DNA of 64,000 nt from JBDSZL01 sp039925145 (GCA_039925145.1 JBDSZL010000004.1:1-64000); one strand, 5' to 3'. Counted from the first letter of the stretch, positions 15,356 through 24,112 are shown. Numbers and translations: made by a program. Notes: generated by a model from the letters alone, not told the origin.

Positions 15356-16612
15356 TCACAGCCGGAAATCACCCGTCCACATGCCGCCCTCGATGATCGG
15401 GCGCCGCGATCCGTCCCGGCACACACCCGTCACTGACGTGTGCTCGTCCGAGATCATGCAGTCGCGATGGACCTTGCTGTCGTTGCAGCCGGCGGCGTCC
15501 AAATCTTCGCGAGACATGGCCGTGCCACCCTCGAGCCGATCGATGTAGGCGCGCCCGAACGCGATGTGACACGCCGCGTTCTCGTCGAGCAGTATGTTCT
15601 GGAAGACGAGTCCCGTCGAATAGATGGGCGAGTCGTCGATGCCGACAAGCGCAACTTCACCGAGAAACGAGGCGCCCTCGTCGGTGTCGACCATCGCGCG
15701 GAAGGCGTCTTCGCCCGCTATCGCGCGGAAGCCGACCACCCGGCCTTCGGCGAACTCCACGTGCAGTCCCTCTACGCTCTGGCCGTTGATCAGGACAGGT
15801 CGGGTCATCGAGACGACGCCGCGCGTGCGACGACGATCGGGCGTTGTGTAATTCTCAAACGTCGGCAGATTCGCGAAGAAGCGCACATCGTTGCCGTTGT
15901 GCATGCCGCCACCGAAGCGGGCCAGCGGGTGGAGCCCGACCGTGAGGTCAGTCGACGGACCGGCGACGTGAAGCGACTCGATGCCGGCAGCGTCGAGCAG
16001 ACGGCTACGACGCGCGATGCGCTCACCGCGCGCCCACCAGCGCTCGATGTAGTCGTCGTTCGCGAGGCCCAGCACCTGAATGAGCACAGCCTCCAGGCGA
16101 TCGCGAGCGTCTGGACTGTCGCCGAAGACAAGACGTCCCCAGTCGAGCGTTGCGAACGGGATTAAGCACCAGGGCGTCGTGTTCTTCCCCAGTCCCTCCG
16201 TATAGAAGTGCTGGCGCGCGACGATGCGGGCCGCCTCGAACCGGTTCACGCGATCGGACGGGCACCGCGCCAGTGCAAAGGGGTCGTCAACGCCCTCGAT
16301 GCGCAGCGTCGCGCCACGGACGTCCACGAGATCGTTCCAGCGGTCGGCCCAGGTCGAGGGTACGTCTGTGAGACTTGCGTCTGTCGCGTAAGTCACGTGG
16401 AGGGCGTCGAGTGGCGGCGACCAGGTCGTGTAGTCCACCCGGATGGCGCCGTGCCGGTATGCCTCTTCGGCGATGGCGAGCAGCAACGGGTAGGCTTCGA
16501 CGCTATGCTGCACATGCACCGGCTTCCCGGCAATTCCAGCAGTGCCGCCCCACCCGCATTCAACGACGAGTCTGGCGTAGCGCTGCAGGATCTCTGTCTG
16601 ACTCAACGGCAT
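15356..16612 (-). CDS. Aminopeptidase, M29 family (AmpS/AmpT-like)
   Basis: 418 aa starting MPLSQTEILQRYARLVVECG. Diagnostic M29 features are near the C-terminus: 'CHIAFGRAY' and the metal/catalytic stretch 'SKVHRDCMISDEHTSVTGV'. Glutamate-containing strands 'VEFAEGRVVGFRA' and 'EVALVGIDDSPIY' precede them. M29 enzymes are cytosolic dimetallic aminopeptidases with broad specificity. 'GLHPLARFGGGMHNGNDVRF' and 'NLPTFENYTTPDRRRTRG' are also typical. A longer N-terminus (16645) is possible but unlikely. Confidence 0.88.
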   Translation of the reverse strand: MPLSQTEILQRYARLVVECGWGGTAGIAGKPVHVQHSVEAYPLLLAIAEEAYRHGAIRVDYTTWSPPLDALHVTYATDASLTDVPSTWADRWNDLVDVRGATLRIEGVDDPFALARCPSDRVNRFEAARIVARQHFYTEGLGKNTTPWCLIPFATLDWGRLVFGDSPDARDRLEAVLIQVLGLANDDYIERWWARGERIARRSRLLDAAGIESLHVAGPSTDLTVGLHPLARFGGGMHNGNDVRFFANLPTFENYTTPDRRRTRGVVSMTRPVLINGQSVEGLHVEFAEGRVVGFRAIAGEDAFRAMVDTDEGASFLGEVALVGIDDSPIYSTGLVFQNILLDENAACHIAFGRAYIDRLEGGTAMSREDLDAAGCNDSKVHRDCMISDEHTSVTGVCRDGSRRPIIEGGMWTGDFRL

Positions 16613-16732
16613 GAGGCCGGCCTCCGTAAGGGCATTGATTCCCACAGTGTAGTGCGCCAGCCGCGCAACGCACCGGCGCTATCTATGCGGTTCTCGCAGC
16701 TCGTGAGTCTCCCCCGGCTCGACGCTTGCGGT

Positions 16733-17161
16733 CTATGGCTGCCAGCCTGGCAGTTCCGACGCCTGCCGAATCCAATCGGCGACCAGATCCTCGTCCAGCG
16801 TGTCGTCTTCATGGATGTCGAGGTAGCGCACATCCTCGTGCCTGGATTCGCGCGGGGGAAGCGGACGCAACGATGCGCCTCGGAAGAACGCGACCTTCAC
16901 ATATCTTGTGAAGCAATGAAAGTTGAGGAACCATCCCTGGGCTTCGATGCCATAAAACGGTGAGTTCCACTTGACCGCCTTGCATACGCGAGGAACCGTG
17001 CGGGCGATCAGCGCGTCGAGATGGCGTCCGACATCGCGTTTCCAGCCAGGCATGGCCGCAATGTAGGCCTGCACGGCTGCGTCGCCATCGGCCTTTGCGA
17101 TCTGCGGGTTGCCGCCCGAGAGCAGGATCGGCTTGGCAGCCGCGTGTCGAGCGCGTGACAT
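16733..17161 (-). CDS. DUF1801 (YdhG-like) protein
   Basis: 142 aa with the DUF1801 pattern 'YIAAMPGWKRDVGRHLDALI', 'KAVKWNSPFYGIEAQGWFLN' and 'YVKVAFFRGASLRPLPP', and C-terminal 'LDEDLVADWIRQASELPGW'. A compact YdhG-fold cytosolic protein with no established biochemistry. It starts with a basic stretch (MSRARHAAAKPIL). It lies 23 nt downstream of the PAS kinase gene on the same strand, so could be the last gene of that operon. Confidence 0.8.
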   Translation of the reverse strand: MSRARHAAAKPILLSGGNPQIAKADGDAAVQAYIAAMPGWKRDVGRHLDALIARTVPRVCKAVKWNSPFYGIEAQGWFLNFHCFTRYVKVAFFRGASLRPLPPRESRHEDVRYLDIHEDDTLDEDLVADWIRQASELPGWQP

Positions 17162-17184
17162 GGCGGAAGTATAGGTCGGCGCCT

Positions 17185-18795
17185 CTAAGCTGGTGCTGAA
17201 CCCGACCGTGCACTCGACCCACGGCGGGCCTCCGCCACCAGTTTCATCAACTCGTCGTGGTCTACCGGTTTGACCAGATGGTGGTCGAATCCCGCCTCAG
17301 CCGACCGGCGTCTATCGTCTGCCTGACCCCAACCTGTGAGCGCGACAAGAACCGGCTGCGTACCAGGTAAGCCCCGTATGCGCTCCGCGGCCTCGTAGCC
17401 GCTGAGCCCGGGAAGTCCGATGTCGAGTAAGACGACGTGCGGCTGGAAGTCGGCGACGGTGTCGACGGCCGTCAGGCCGTCGTAGGCGGTTCGAACGTCG
17501 TGACCCACGAACTCGAGCAGCATCGCTGTCATGTTCGCTGAGTCGTGATTGTCATCGACAACCACGACACGCTTCGACTCCGGCCGCACATCGACATCCG
17601 GTGCCGTTACCAGCGGCTCCGAGACCGTGGCTGGAGCCGCGGCGAGCGCGGGCAGCCGGATGACGACTTCCGTCCCGCGTCCGCGCCCTTCGCTCTGGAT
17701 CGTCAACTGGCCGTCATGACGCTCGACGAGGCTCTTGGCGAGCGTCAATCCGATGCCGAGACCACTCCGGCTTTCGAGTGGCACGTCGGCTTGCACGAAC
17801 ATCTCGAACACACGCGGCAAGTCGGCCGCATCGATGCCGATCCCCGTGTCCCGGATTCGAATCACCGCATCATCGCCGTCGCGACTCACGACGAGCGTCA
17901 CCGACGCGCCGTGCGGCGTGAACTTGGCGGCATTGTTCAGGATATTGCCGAGCACCTGTGCCAGGCGTGCCGCATCGGCCTCGACGTAGATCGGCGAGTC
18001 TGGCAATTCCACTGTGTAGCTGAGCCCGGCGTGATCGAGAAGCGGTGCACTGGCTTCGAGGGCGTTGTGCATGACGGCGCCCAGATCGATGGGCACACGG
18101 CGGATCGAGAGTTTGTCTTGCCCCGCGCGGCTGATGTCGAAGAGGTCCTCGACGAGCCGAGCCATCTGCGCCACCTGCCGGTGCATCACATCGGCGGCCT
18201 TGTCGACGATCGATGCCTCGTTTCCGGAGCGGCGCATCAGGTCGAGCGCGTTTCGCACAGGTGCGAGTGGATTGCGAAGCTCATGAGCCAGCATCGCGAT
18301 GAACTCGTTCTTCTGGGCGTCGGCGTGTGCCAGCGCAACGGCCGCGTCCTCCGCGCGCCCGCGGGCGTGCAGCAGCTCCTGCTCGTACCGCCGTCTGTCG
18401 GTGGAATCGAACAGCGCGACCCGGTTGATCGTGGGGGAGCCCTCGGAACCTTTCAGCTGCCGCGCACTGGCCACGATGGGCCGGACGCCATCGTCCGTGC
18501 GGCGAATGTCGAGCGCAATCTCGTTGACGAATCCCTGCATCTGCAGCAGCGGGGCGTAGTGAGTTTCGTAATAGATCCGAGAGCCAACAGTTAACAGTGT
18601 CTGAAAGCGTCTCTTCCCTACGATGTCGCCGGGCTGCGCACCGAGCCAGGTGAAGAACGTCTGATTGGCGCGGATGATGGTGCCGTCGTGCAGCGTCGAG
18701 AGGTAGGCGCAAGGCGCGTCTTCGTACAGTTCCCTGTCGTTCGTCTCGAGCCCGGGCCTCACATCATTTGCCGGCGACTCGTCGCCTGGTGTCAT
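17185..18795 (-). CDS. PAS sensor histidine kinase with C-terminal receiver, RsbQ-coupled
   Basis: 536 aa. A PAS domain (about 22-130: 'LYEDAPCAYLSTLHDGTIIR', 'YETHYAPLLQMQGFVNEIAL') is of the type found in RsbP-like phosphatases. HisKA has phospho-acceptor His171 in 'MLAHELRNPL'; HATPase has 'NILNNAAKFT' and 'GLGIGLTLAKSLVERH'. The receiver (about 408-530: 'RVVVVDDNHDSANMTAML', 'VVLLDIGLPGLSG', 'HHLVKPVD') completes it. There are no membrane segments, so it is cytosolic. The ATG overlaps the hydrolase stop by 4 nt (18792-18795). The receiver could be a phosphate sink or relay, as no DNA-binding output is fused. Confidence 0.9.
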   Translation of the reverse strand: MTPGDESPANDVRPGLETNDRELYEDAPCAYLSTLHDGTIIRANQTFFTWLGAQPGDIVGKRRFQTLLTVGSRIYYETHYAPLLQMQGFVNEIALDIRRTDDGVRPIVASARQLKGSEGSPTINRVALFDSTDRRRYEQELLHARGRAEDAAVALAHADAQKNEFIAMLAHELRNPLAPVRNALDLMRRSGNEASIVDKAADVMHRQVAQMARLVEDLFDISRAGQDKLSIRRVPIDLGAVMHNALEASAPLLDHAGLSYTVELPDSPIYVEADAARLAQVLGNILNNAAKFTPHGASVTLVVSRDGDDAVIRIRDTGIGIDAADLPRVFEMFVQADVPLESRSGLGIGLTLAKSLVERHDGQLTIQSEGRGRGTEVVIRLPALAAAPATVSEPLVTAPDVDVRPESKRVVVVDDNHDSANMTAMLLEFVGHDVRTAYDGLTAVDTVADFQPHVVLLDIGLPGLSGYEAAERIRGLPGTQPVLVALTGWGQADDRRRSAEAGFDHHLVKPVDHDELMKLVAEARRGSSARSGSAPA

Positions 18796-19592
18796 GGGAG
18801 CTGCTCGAGAAAGGCCTTGATTGCCGCAGTGGTTTCTTCTGGTGCGCTGAGATTCGGACAATGTCCGGTGGCCTGCAGCGTGACGAGCTCACTGGAGGCG
18901 ATTGTGGAATGGACGAATTTGCCGACCGACTCGGGCGCGATGATGTCGTCGGAGCATTGCAGGATGAGCGTCGGCACAGTGACGGTCGACAGGTCTTTGC
19001 GGTTGTCGGAGAGAAACGTCACCCGCGCGAAATGTTTGGCGATCTCAGGATCCGTCCGGCAGAAACTGTTGGCAAGTTCTGCGCCCAACTCCGGGCGATC
19101 CGGGTTGCCCATGATGGCGGGCGCCATCGTTGTCGACCAGCCGAGATAGTTGCTGTCGAGGGCGGCGAGGAGCTCATCGATATCCTGACGGGAGAAACCC
19201 CCGACGTAGCCCTCGTCATCGATGTAGCGCGGCGATGGGCCGACAAGGACGAGCGCTTCGAAGCGGGCAGGCGCCCGCGCGGCCGCCAGAACTCCGATCA
19301 TCGCGCTCACCGAATGACCCACGAAGATGACGTGTTCGAGATCGAGCTCTTCGCAGATTTCAAGGACGTCGGTCGCATAGCCATCGAGCGTGCTGTACTT
19401 GGCGCGGTCATAGGCAGACAGGTCCGACCGCCCGGCGCCCACGTGATCGAACAGCACGATCCGATAGGCGTCTTCGAAGGCCGGTGCCATGAATCGCCAC
19501 ATGTTCTGGTCGCAGCCAAACCCGTGGGCGAAGAGCATCACCCTGGGGCCCAGGCCTGAGACACGGACATTGTTGCGAAGGGTTGCGCTCAT
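18792..19592 (-). CDS. RsbQ-family alpha/beta hydrolase (stress-sensor partner)
   Basis: 266 aa starting MSATLRNNVRVSG. 'FAHGFGCDQNMWRF' oxyanion loop, 'FDHVGAGRSDLSAYD', nucleophile Ser94 in 'GHSVSAMIG', an Asp in 'QCSDDIIAP' and a His in 'TGHCPNLSAPEET' reproduce the Bacillus RsbQ/plant KAI2-D14 triad and signature. In B. subtilis, RsbQ works with the PAS phosphatase RsbP to activate sigma-B under energy stress, probably by a hydrophobic ligand. Here the partner is a kinase, translationally coupled downstream. GGAG lies 3 nt before this ATG; the ATG at 19607 lacks a site. Confidence 0.88.
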   Translation of the reverse strand: MSATLRNNVRVSGLGPRVMLFAHGFGCDQNMWRFMAPAFEDAYRIVLFDHVGAGRSDLSAYDRAKYSTLDGYATDVLEICEELDLEHVIFVGHSVSAMIGVLAAARAPARFEALVLVGPSPRYIDDEGYVGGFSRQDIDELLAALDSNYLGWSTTMAPAIMGNPDRPELGAELANSFCRTDPEIAKHFARVTFLSDNRKDLSTVTVPTLILQCSDDIIAPESVGKFVHSTIASSELVTLQATGHCPNLSAPEETTAAIKAFLEQLP

Positions 19593-19636
19593 CGGCTCCA
19601 GGGGCATCGGTGCGAGACGCGCGGCGTAGGTCGATT

Positions 19637-20554
19637 CTATCCGATGGCAGATTCCAACCCGGGTGCTCTATGGCTCGGGGCCCGATATGACGTGACCATC
19701 TCTGTGTTGTCGCGGTCGCCAAGGCCGGCGGCGGCCATCTTGCCAAATAGCCCGGCTGCGATGGTTGTGACCGGAAGCGGAGCTCCAACCTCGCGTGCCA
19801 GGTTCAAAATGAGCTCGAGGTCTTTTACCATCAACGCCGCCCGGCCCGTGATCGAGAAGTCCGACGCAACCATTTTCGGAAACATCTCCTGCAATTGCTT
19901 CGAGTCGGCACGTCCACCGGCGAGGGCCGACGGAATCTTTGCGGCATCGATCCCCAACCGCTCGGCGAAAGCGCACGCCTCCGCCAGAACGGCCACACCG
20001 GTGGAGACGAGCACCTGATTGATCATCTTCGTCGCCTGCCCGGCGCCGTTTGGTCCCATGAGGGTCGCCTGACGCGCCAGCGCGTCCCAGAGGCGCCTCG
20101 CGCCCTCGAACACCGCCGGTTCGCCACCGACCATGATGGCCATGGTCCCTTGCAGCGCCGCAGGGGCGCCGCCGGAAATAGGCGCGTCGAGCCAGGCCAT
20201 CCCGCACTGTGCTGACAGTCGGCCCGCCATCTCGCGGGTGTGTGCGACGCCGCAGGTCGACATGTCAATCAACGTCTTGTCGCGGCTGCCGGCGGCGGCC
20301 ACGCCGTTGTCCCCAAAGACGATCTCTTCCACAGCCCGCCCGTCGCTGACGCAGGTAATCACGAAGTCGCAGTGCTGGGCGAGATCCGACGGACTCTTCG
20401 CTTCGCTCGCCCCAGCCCTCACGAGATCGACAAGTTTGCCGCGGTCGCGATTCCACACCACGGGCGCGAACCCGCAGTCTGTCAACCGACGCGCGATCGC
20501 AGAACCGAGCACGCCGGCTCCGATGCAGCCGACGCGGAACGTTTCGTTGTTCAC
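19637..20554 (-). CDS. Beta-hydroxyacid dehydrogenase (3-hydroxyisobutyrate DH family)
   Basis: 305 aa from a GTG start preceded by GGAGG. N-terminal Rossmann fold with 'RVGCIGAGVLGSAIARRL', 'DFVITCVSDG', substrate loop 'LDAPISGGAPAALQGTMAIM', catalytic Lys in 'GAGQATKMINQ', and an all-helical C-terminal domain ('DFSITGRAALMVKDLELIL'). Such enzymes oxidise short beta-hydroxyacids with NAD(P)+, or reduce semialdehydes. The substrate cannot be fixed. The 'NRD' after the second strand suggests NADP+ preference (Arg), but this is tentative. Ends 44 nt upstream of the RsbQ gene on the same strand. Confidence 0.88.
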   Translation of the reverse strand: MNNETFRVGCIGAGVLGSAIARRLTDCGFAPVVWNRDRGKLVDLVRAGASEAKSPSDLAQHCDFVITCVSDGRAVEEIVFGDNGVAAAGSRDKTLIDMSTCGVAHTREMAGRLSAQCGMAWLDAPISGGAPAALQGTMAIMVGGEPAVFEGARRLWDALARQATLMGPNGAGQATKMINQVLVSTGVAVLAEACAFAERLGIDAAKIPSALAGGRADSKQLQEMFPKMVASDFSITGRAALMVKDLELILNLAREVGAPLPVTTIAAGLFGKMAAAGLGDRDNTEMVTSYRAPSHRAPGLESAIG

Positions 20555-20612
20555 CTGACCTCCTTCGCGGAGATCTGGTCTCCGGTCATCCTTGTGTGCT
20601 GTCGTCACGCCA

Positions 20613-21143
20613 CTACCGCGAACGCTCCGTCGCTCGACGGATCGTTCGCTTTCGTCCGTCGCGTTTGCGCAACGTGCCGGCTGAGGCCGCGGCGGTCGAC
20701 GTCTGCGGGCCCTCCCTGGCCACCATTACCTCAGTGGACTTGATGACAGCCACGGCTTCGTCTCCGCGCTCGAGTTTGAGCTCTTTGACGGCGTCGGACG
20801 TAATTACCGCCGTCAACGACTGATCGCCCACCCTCAGGCGCACTTGCGCGAGCAAGCCGTCTACCCGCACTTCCTGCACGAAACCGCGAAGGCGGTTGCG
20901 CGCGCTGAGCCCCACCAGCGTGTCGGTCGGTGAGGGCCTCGATGGAGTGGAAGGCCCATCGACGCTGTGAGCGGCGATCAGCCGATCTATCTCGGACTCC
21001 GCGATCCGATGGTGCCCACCCTCGGTGCGCGTGGTGCGCACTCGACCGAGCAGCACCCAGCGCTTCAATGTCGAATAGGCGATGCCGAGACGTTCCGCCG
21101 CCACACGCACTGGTACGAGGCCCACAAGTCCCTCCGAGCTCAA
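20613..21143 (-). CDS. HTH-TOBE molybdate-responsive regulator
   Basis: 176 aa. An excisionase/MerR-type winged helix (residues about 10-58: 'PVRVAAERLGIAYSTLKRWV', 'TTRTEGGHHRIAESEID') is joined by a Ser/Pro linker to a single TOBE/Mop domain (about 76-140: 'ARNRLRGFVQEVRVDGLLAQ', 'SLTAVITSDAVKELKLERGD', 'AVIKSTEVMV'). TOBE/Mop domains bind molybdate or tungstate. With modABC divergently transcribed 195 bp away it most likely controls molybdate uptake, replacing classical ModE. A basic C-terminal tail (RKRDGRKRTIRRATERSR) may add DNA contacts. Confidence 0.87.
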   Translation of the reverse strand: MSSEGLVGLVPVRVAAERLGIAYSTLKRWVLLGRVRTTRTEGGHHRIAESEIDRLIAAHSVDGPSTPSRPSPTDTLVGLSARNRLRGFVQEVRVDGLLAQVRLRVGDQSLTAVITSDAVKELKLERGDEAVAVIKSTEVMVAREGPQTSTAAASAGTLRKRDGRKRTIRRATERSR

Positions 21144-21242
21144 CGTTTGCCCCGCATCCTAGCACGGGGTGCCGCTGATTGCGGGCAATCGCGACCCCGC
21201 GCTCAGCTAGCCGCAGGTCACTGATATCGGACCTGATTAGAG

Positions 21243-21266
21243 CGATATGACGTGGTTATAATATCG
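21243..21266. promoter_or_regulatory. Candidate operator overlapping a TATAAT box upstream of modA
   Basis: An inverted repeat CGATAT / ATATCG with a 12-nt centre spans 21243-21266. A perfect TATAAT (21257-21262) lies in its right half, reading toward modA. A further GATATCGG-like half-site is at about 21223. In size and A/T-rich arms it resembles ModE-type operators, though the sequence is not the E. coli consensus. Molybdate-bound HTH-TOBE protein may bind here and block the promoter. No convincing -35 was seen. Confidence 0.5.
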
Positions 21267-21338
21267 ATTTGAAACGGATCGGCTTTCATCGGTGGGCCTT
21301 CACCGTGGACGTCATGTGGAAATGATCGCGGAGTACTC

Positions 21339-22148
21339 ATGAAAGCGACGCAGCCTCTCGCGGTGGCAGTCAGCGCACTGTCCCTGATGTCTTGCATGGC
21401 CACCGGAGCGACGGGCCAGGCGCCGGCGACGGCCCCGGGTGTGCTCATCTTCGCGGCCGCCTCTCTACAGACCGCCCTCGACGAACTCGCACCGGCCATG
21501 GAGCGCACGACAGGTCGTCGCGTGCGGACGTCCTACGCCGCAAGTTCGGCGCTGGCCCGCCAGATCGAAAGTGGGGCTCCAGCGGATCTGTTCATCTCTG
21601 CCGATCTCGACTGGATGGACTATCTTGCCGCCCGCAAGCTGATTCGCGCCGAGTCCCGGATCAATCTCGTGGGCAACGAACTGGTGCTCGTCCGGTCGCA
21701 GGGTCGAAACGTGAGTGTCAAAATCGGCCAGGGGTTTCCGCTTGCCGCATCGCTGGGCACAGAGCGGCTGGCTTTGGCGGATCCGTCAGCAGTGCCTGCC
21801 GGAAGGTACGCGCAGGCCGCGTTGACGACGCTCGGCGTGTGGGCCTCGGTGGCCCACAAGCTCGCACCAGCCGAGAACGTGCGTGCTGCTCTCATGCTCG
21901 TCTCGCGCGGAGAAGCGCCGCTCGGCATCGTGTACCGGACCGATGCGTTGGCCGATCGCGGTGTCGTGATTGTCGACGCCTTTCCGGCGAATACCCATCC
22001 GGCTATCGTCTATCCAGCCGCGCTGACGACGAGCGCAACGTCTGAATCCGCACGGGTTCTAGAGTTTCTGCGCGGCGCCGCAGCGCAAGCCGTGTTCGCC
22101 AGGCAAGGATTCGTCGCCTTACCGGATTTCGGGGTACGCCGTGAGTGA
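21339..22148 (+). CDS. modA: Molybdate-binding periplasmic protein
   Basis: 269 aa with signal peptide 'MKATQPLAVAVSALSLMSCM'. Mature domain 'LIFAAASLQTALDELAPAME', 'VRTSYAASSALARQIESGAP', 'ADLFISADLDWMDYLAARKL' and the ligand Ser/Ala positions are typical of ModA. Later motifs 'ADPSAVPAGRYAQAALTTLG', 'RGEAPLGIVYRTDAL' also match. It captures molybdate (or tungstate) in the periplasm for ModBC. GGAG sits 7 nt before the ATG. First gene of modABC; its stop overlaps the modB GTG by 8 nt. Confidence 0.93.
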   Translation: MKATQPLAVAVSALSLMSCMATGATGQAPATAPGVLIFAAASLQTALDELAPAMERTTGRRVRTSYAASSALARQIESGAPADLFISADLDWMDYLAARKLIRAESRINLVGNELVLVRSQGRNVSVKIGQGFPLAASLGTERLALADPSAVPAGRYAQAALTTLGVWASVAHKLAPAENVRAALMLVSRGEAPLGIVYRTDALADRGVVIVDAFPANTHPAIVYPAALTTSATSESARVLEFLRGAAAQAVFARQGFVALPDFGVRRE

Positions 22149-22830
22149 GTGGACTGGCGGTGAGCTGGCGGTGGTCTGGCTCAGTCTCGAGGTGGCAGGT
22201 GTCGCAACCCTGGCCAGCGTGCTGCCTGCGCTCGGGGTCGCGTGGTTGCTCGCGCGCCGCCGCTTCTGGGGCCGTTCACTTCTCAACGTCGTCATCCACC
22301 TGCCGCTGGTCGTGCCGCCTGTGGTGACGGGATTCCTGCTGCTGAGAGTCTTCGGCCGCCAGGGCGTCGTGGGGACCTGGCTCGAGCAGTATCTTGGACT
22401 GCAGTTCTCGTTTCGGTGGACTGGCGCCGCGCTGGCGGCGGGAGTGATGGCCTTCCCCCTGGTGGTGCGTGCGGCTCGCCTGGGTATCGAGAACGTCGAC
22501 CGTCAGTTCGAGGAGTCGGCGGCAACTCTGGGAGCGAGCCCGTTGTGGGTCTTCGTGACCATCACGTTGCCGCTCGCGCTGCCTGGTGTTCTCGCGGGTC
22601 TCATCATCGGGTTTGCCAAGGCGCTCGGCGAATTCGGCGCGACCATTACCTTCGTGTCGAACATTCCAGGCGAAACCCAGACACTGGCCCTGGCCATCTA
22701 CACTCAGCTCGAACGGCCCGGCGGCGAGACAGCCGCGATGCGACTCGTGTGGCTATCGGTCGGCATTTCCGTTCTCGCGCTGGTCGCGTCCGAGGCGCTC
22801 GCCCGGAGCACCAACCGGAGTGAGTCTTGA
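22141..22830 (+). CDS. modB: Molybdate ABC transporter permease
   Basis: 229 aa from a GTG start. Five to six transmembrane helices; 'LPLVVPPVVTGFLLLRVFG', 'VRAARLGIENVDRQFEESAA' and the EAA loop 'SAATLGASPLWVFVTITLPL' then 'GFAKALGEFGATITFVSNIP' are the ModB signature. Forms the homodimeric inner-membrane channel. Start and stop overlap both neighbours (GTG within modA; TTGA with modC), indicating tight translational coupling. Confidence 0.93.
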   Translation: MSEWTGGELAVVWLSLEVAGVATLASVLPALGVAWLLARRRFWGRSLLNVVIHLPLVVPPVVTGFLLLRVFGRQGVVGTWLEQYLGLQFSFRWTGAALAAGVMAFPLVVRAARLGIENVDRQFEESAATLGASPLWVFVTITLPLALPGVLAGLIIGFAKALGEFGATITFVSNIPGETQTLALAIYTQLERPGGETAAMRLVWLSVGISVLALVASEALARSTNRSES

Positions 22831-23513
22831 GTCTCGTCGTTGAAGTCACGCACACCGTCGGGCGCTTTCACCTCGATGTCCGTTTGCAGTCGGGCGCCGG
22901 CCTGACCGCGCTGGTCGGACCTTCGGGAGCGGGAAAGACCACGATCCTGAATGCGGTGGCTGGGGTCTTGCGGCCGGACCGCGGCCTTGTTCGTCTCGAT
23001 CGCGAGGTGCTCGTCGACACCGAGGCCGGCACGTGGCGGGCCTCGCATCGCCGCCTTGTGGGGTACGTGTTCCAGGAGCCGCGGCTGTTTCCGCACCTGA
23101 CCGTCCGGCAGAACCTGCTCTACGGCCGCTGGTTCAGACGGCATCTGGCTGGCGGCATCTCGCCCGACGAGGTCATCGAGCTTCTGAACTTGAGTCCGCT
23201 GCTTGCGAGGCGTCCTGCCCGACTGTCCGGTGGAGAAAAACAGCGGGTCGCGCTCGGGCGCGCATTGCTTGCGAAGCCCAGGCTGCTGTTACTGGACGAG
23301 CCGCTTGCTTCCGTCGATCAGACGCACCGCAACGAGATTCTGCCGTATCTCGATCGGCTCCGCGCCGCTCACGACATCCCGGCGGTGTACGTCACTCACA
23401 CCTGGGCAGAAGTAGCCGAGCGCGCCACCCAGGTCGTGGAGATAGACCATGGCAAGGTCGTCTTCTGTGGCTCTGCGCTCGAGGCCCGGAGTCGAATGAA
23501 CGTCGGTCGCTGA
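22827..23513 (+). CDS. modC: Molybdate ABC transporter ATPase, lacking the TOBE domain
   Basis: 228 aa from a TTG start in the TTGA overlap with modB. Walker A 'GPSGAGKTT', Q-loop 'YVFQEPRLFPHLTV', signature 'LSGGEKQRVALGRAL', Walker B 'LLLLDEP', H-loop 'VYVTHTWAE'. Typical ModC is about 350 aa with a C-terminal TOBE/Mop regulatory domain. This one stops after the ATPase fold ('RSRMNVGR'), so it lacks molybdate-dependent trans-inhibition. The TOBE domain exists instead on the divergent regulator. No frame after the stop encodes TOBE motifs. Confidence 0.9.
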   Translation: MSLVVEVTHTVGRFHLDVRLQSGAGLTALVGPSGAGKTTILNAVAGVLRPDRGLVRLDREVLVDTEAGTWRASHRRLVGYVFQEPRLFPHLTVRQNLLYGRWFRRHLAGGISPDEVIELLNLSPLLARRPARLSGGEKQRVALGRALLAKPRLLLLDEPLASVDQTHRNEILPYLDRLRAAHDIPAVYVTHTWAEVAERATQVVEIDHGKVVFCGSALEARSRMNVGR

Positions 23514-23532
23514 AGTGCCGATGCGACGATGT

Positions 23533-23958
23533 CTACGACTTGATTTTGGGGCCGATCGTCACACGGTTGACCACCCGGCGCACACCCTCGGTCTCCTTGG
23601 CAATCTTGACCGCGCGAGTCCGTCCTGCGCGCGTCAACACGGTGCCCTTCAGCGTCACGACGTGCTTGCTGGTGTCGACGCCGATGTCGCTGTCCTTCAG
23701 GAGGTCCTCACCCACGAACTGCGCATGAATGCGGCCCGTGATCCAGGTGTCGGTCATCACCTCACCGGTCTTGCTCAGCCCGTCCATGGTCTTGTTGGCG
23801 ACGGTCTTGGACCCGGACACGACCGCATCCTTGGTCTTCACGGCACCTTCCTTGGTCTTCTCGACGACCTGGGTGGTGGGCGACAGGGCAGAGAGCTGGG
23901 CCGGACCGAACGCAAACACGACGAGCAGAGGGGTGGCAAAGATGAGGGCGGTTTTCAT
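23533..23958 (-). CDS. Secreted BON-domain protein
   Basis: 141 aa with signal peptide 'MKTALIFATPLLVVFAFG'. A Lys/Thr-rich stretch 'KTKEGAVKTKDAVVSGSKTV' is followed by a BON domain (about 70-138: 'ITGRIHAQFVGEDLLKDSDI', 'HVVTLKGTVLTRAGRTRAVK', 'GVRRVVNRVTI'). BON domains attach to phospholipid membranes in OsmY-like periplasmic stress proteins. Convergent with modC and probably independent of it. The start is at the signal peptide. Confidence 0.83.
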   Translation of the reverse strand: MKTALIFATPLLVVFAFGPAQLSALSPTTQVVEKTKEGAVKTKDAVVSGSKTVANKTMDGLSKTGEVMTDTWITGRIHAQFVGEDLLKDSDIGVDTSKHVVTLKGTVLTRAGRTRAVKIAKETEGVRRVVNRVTIGPKIKS

Positions 23959-24112
23959 ATGGTGTCTCCAGAATGAGGCGAGGGGAGAAGAACAGTATGT
24001 CGTATGTGACACGTCTGGTGCTGTTCGATTGAGCACAGGGGCCGAGTGCCCTGTCGGCGCGCTCGCGCGTTGCGCCTGTTGGTGATGTGTCCACCTGCGG
24101 GTTTTGCGACCG

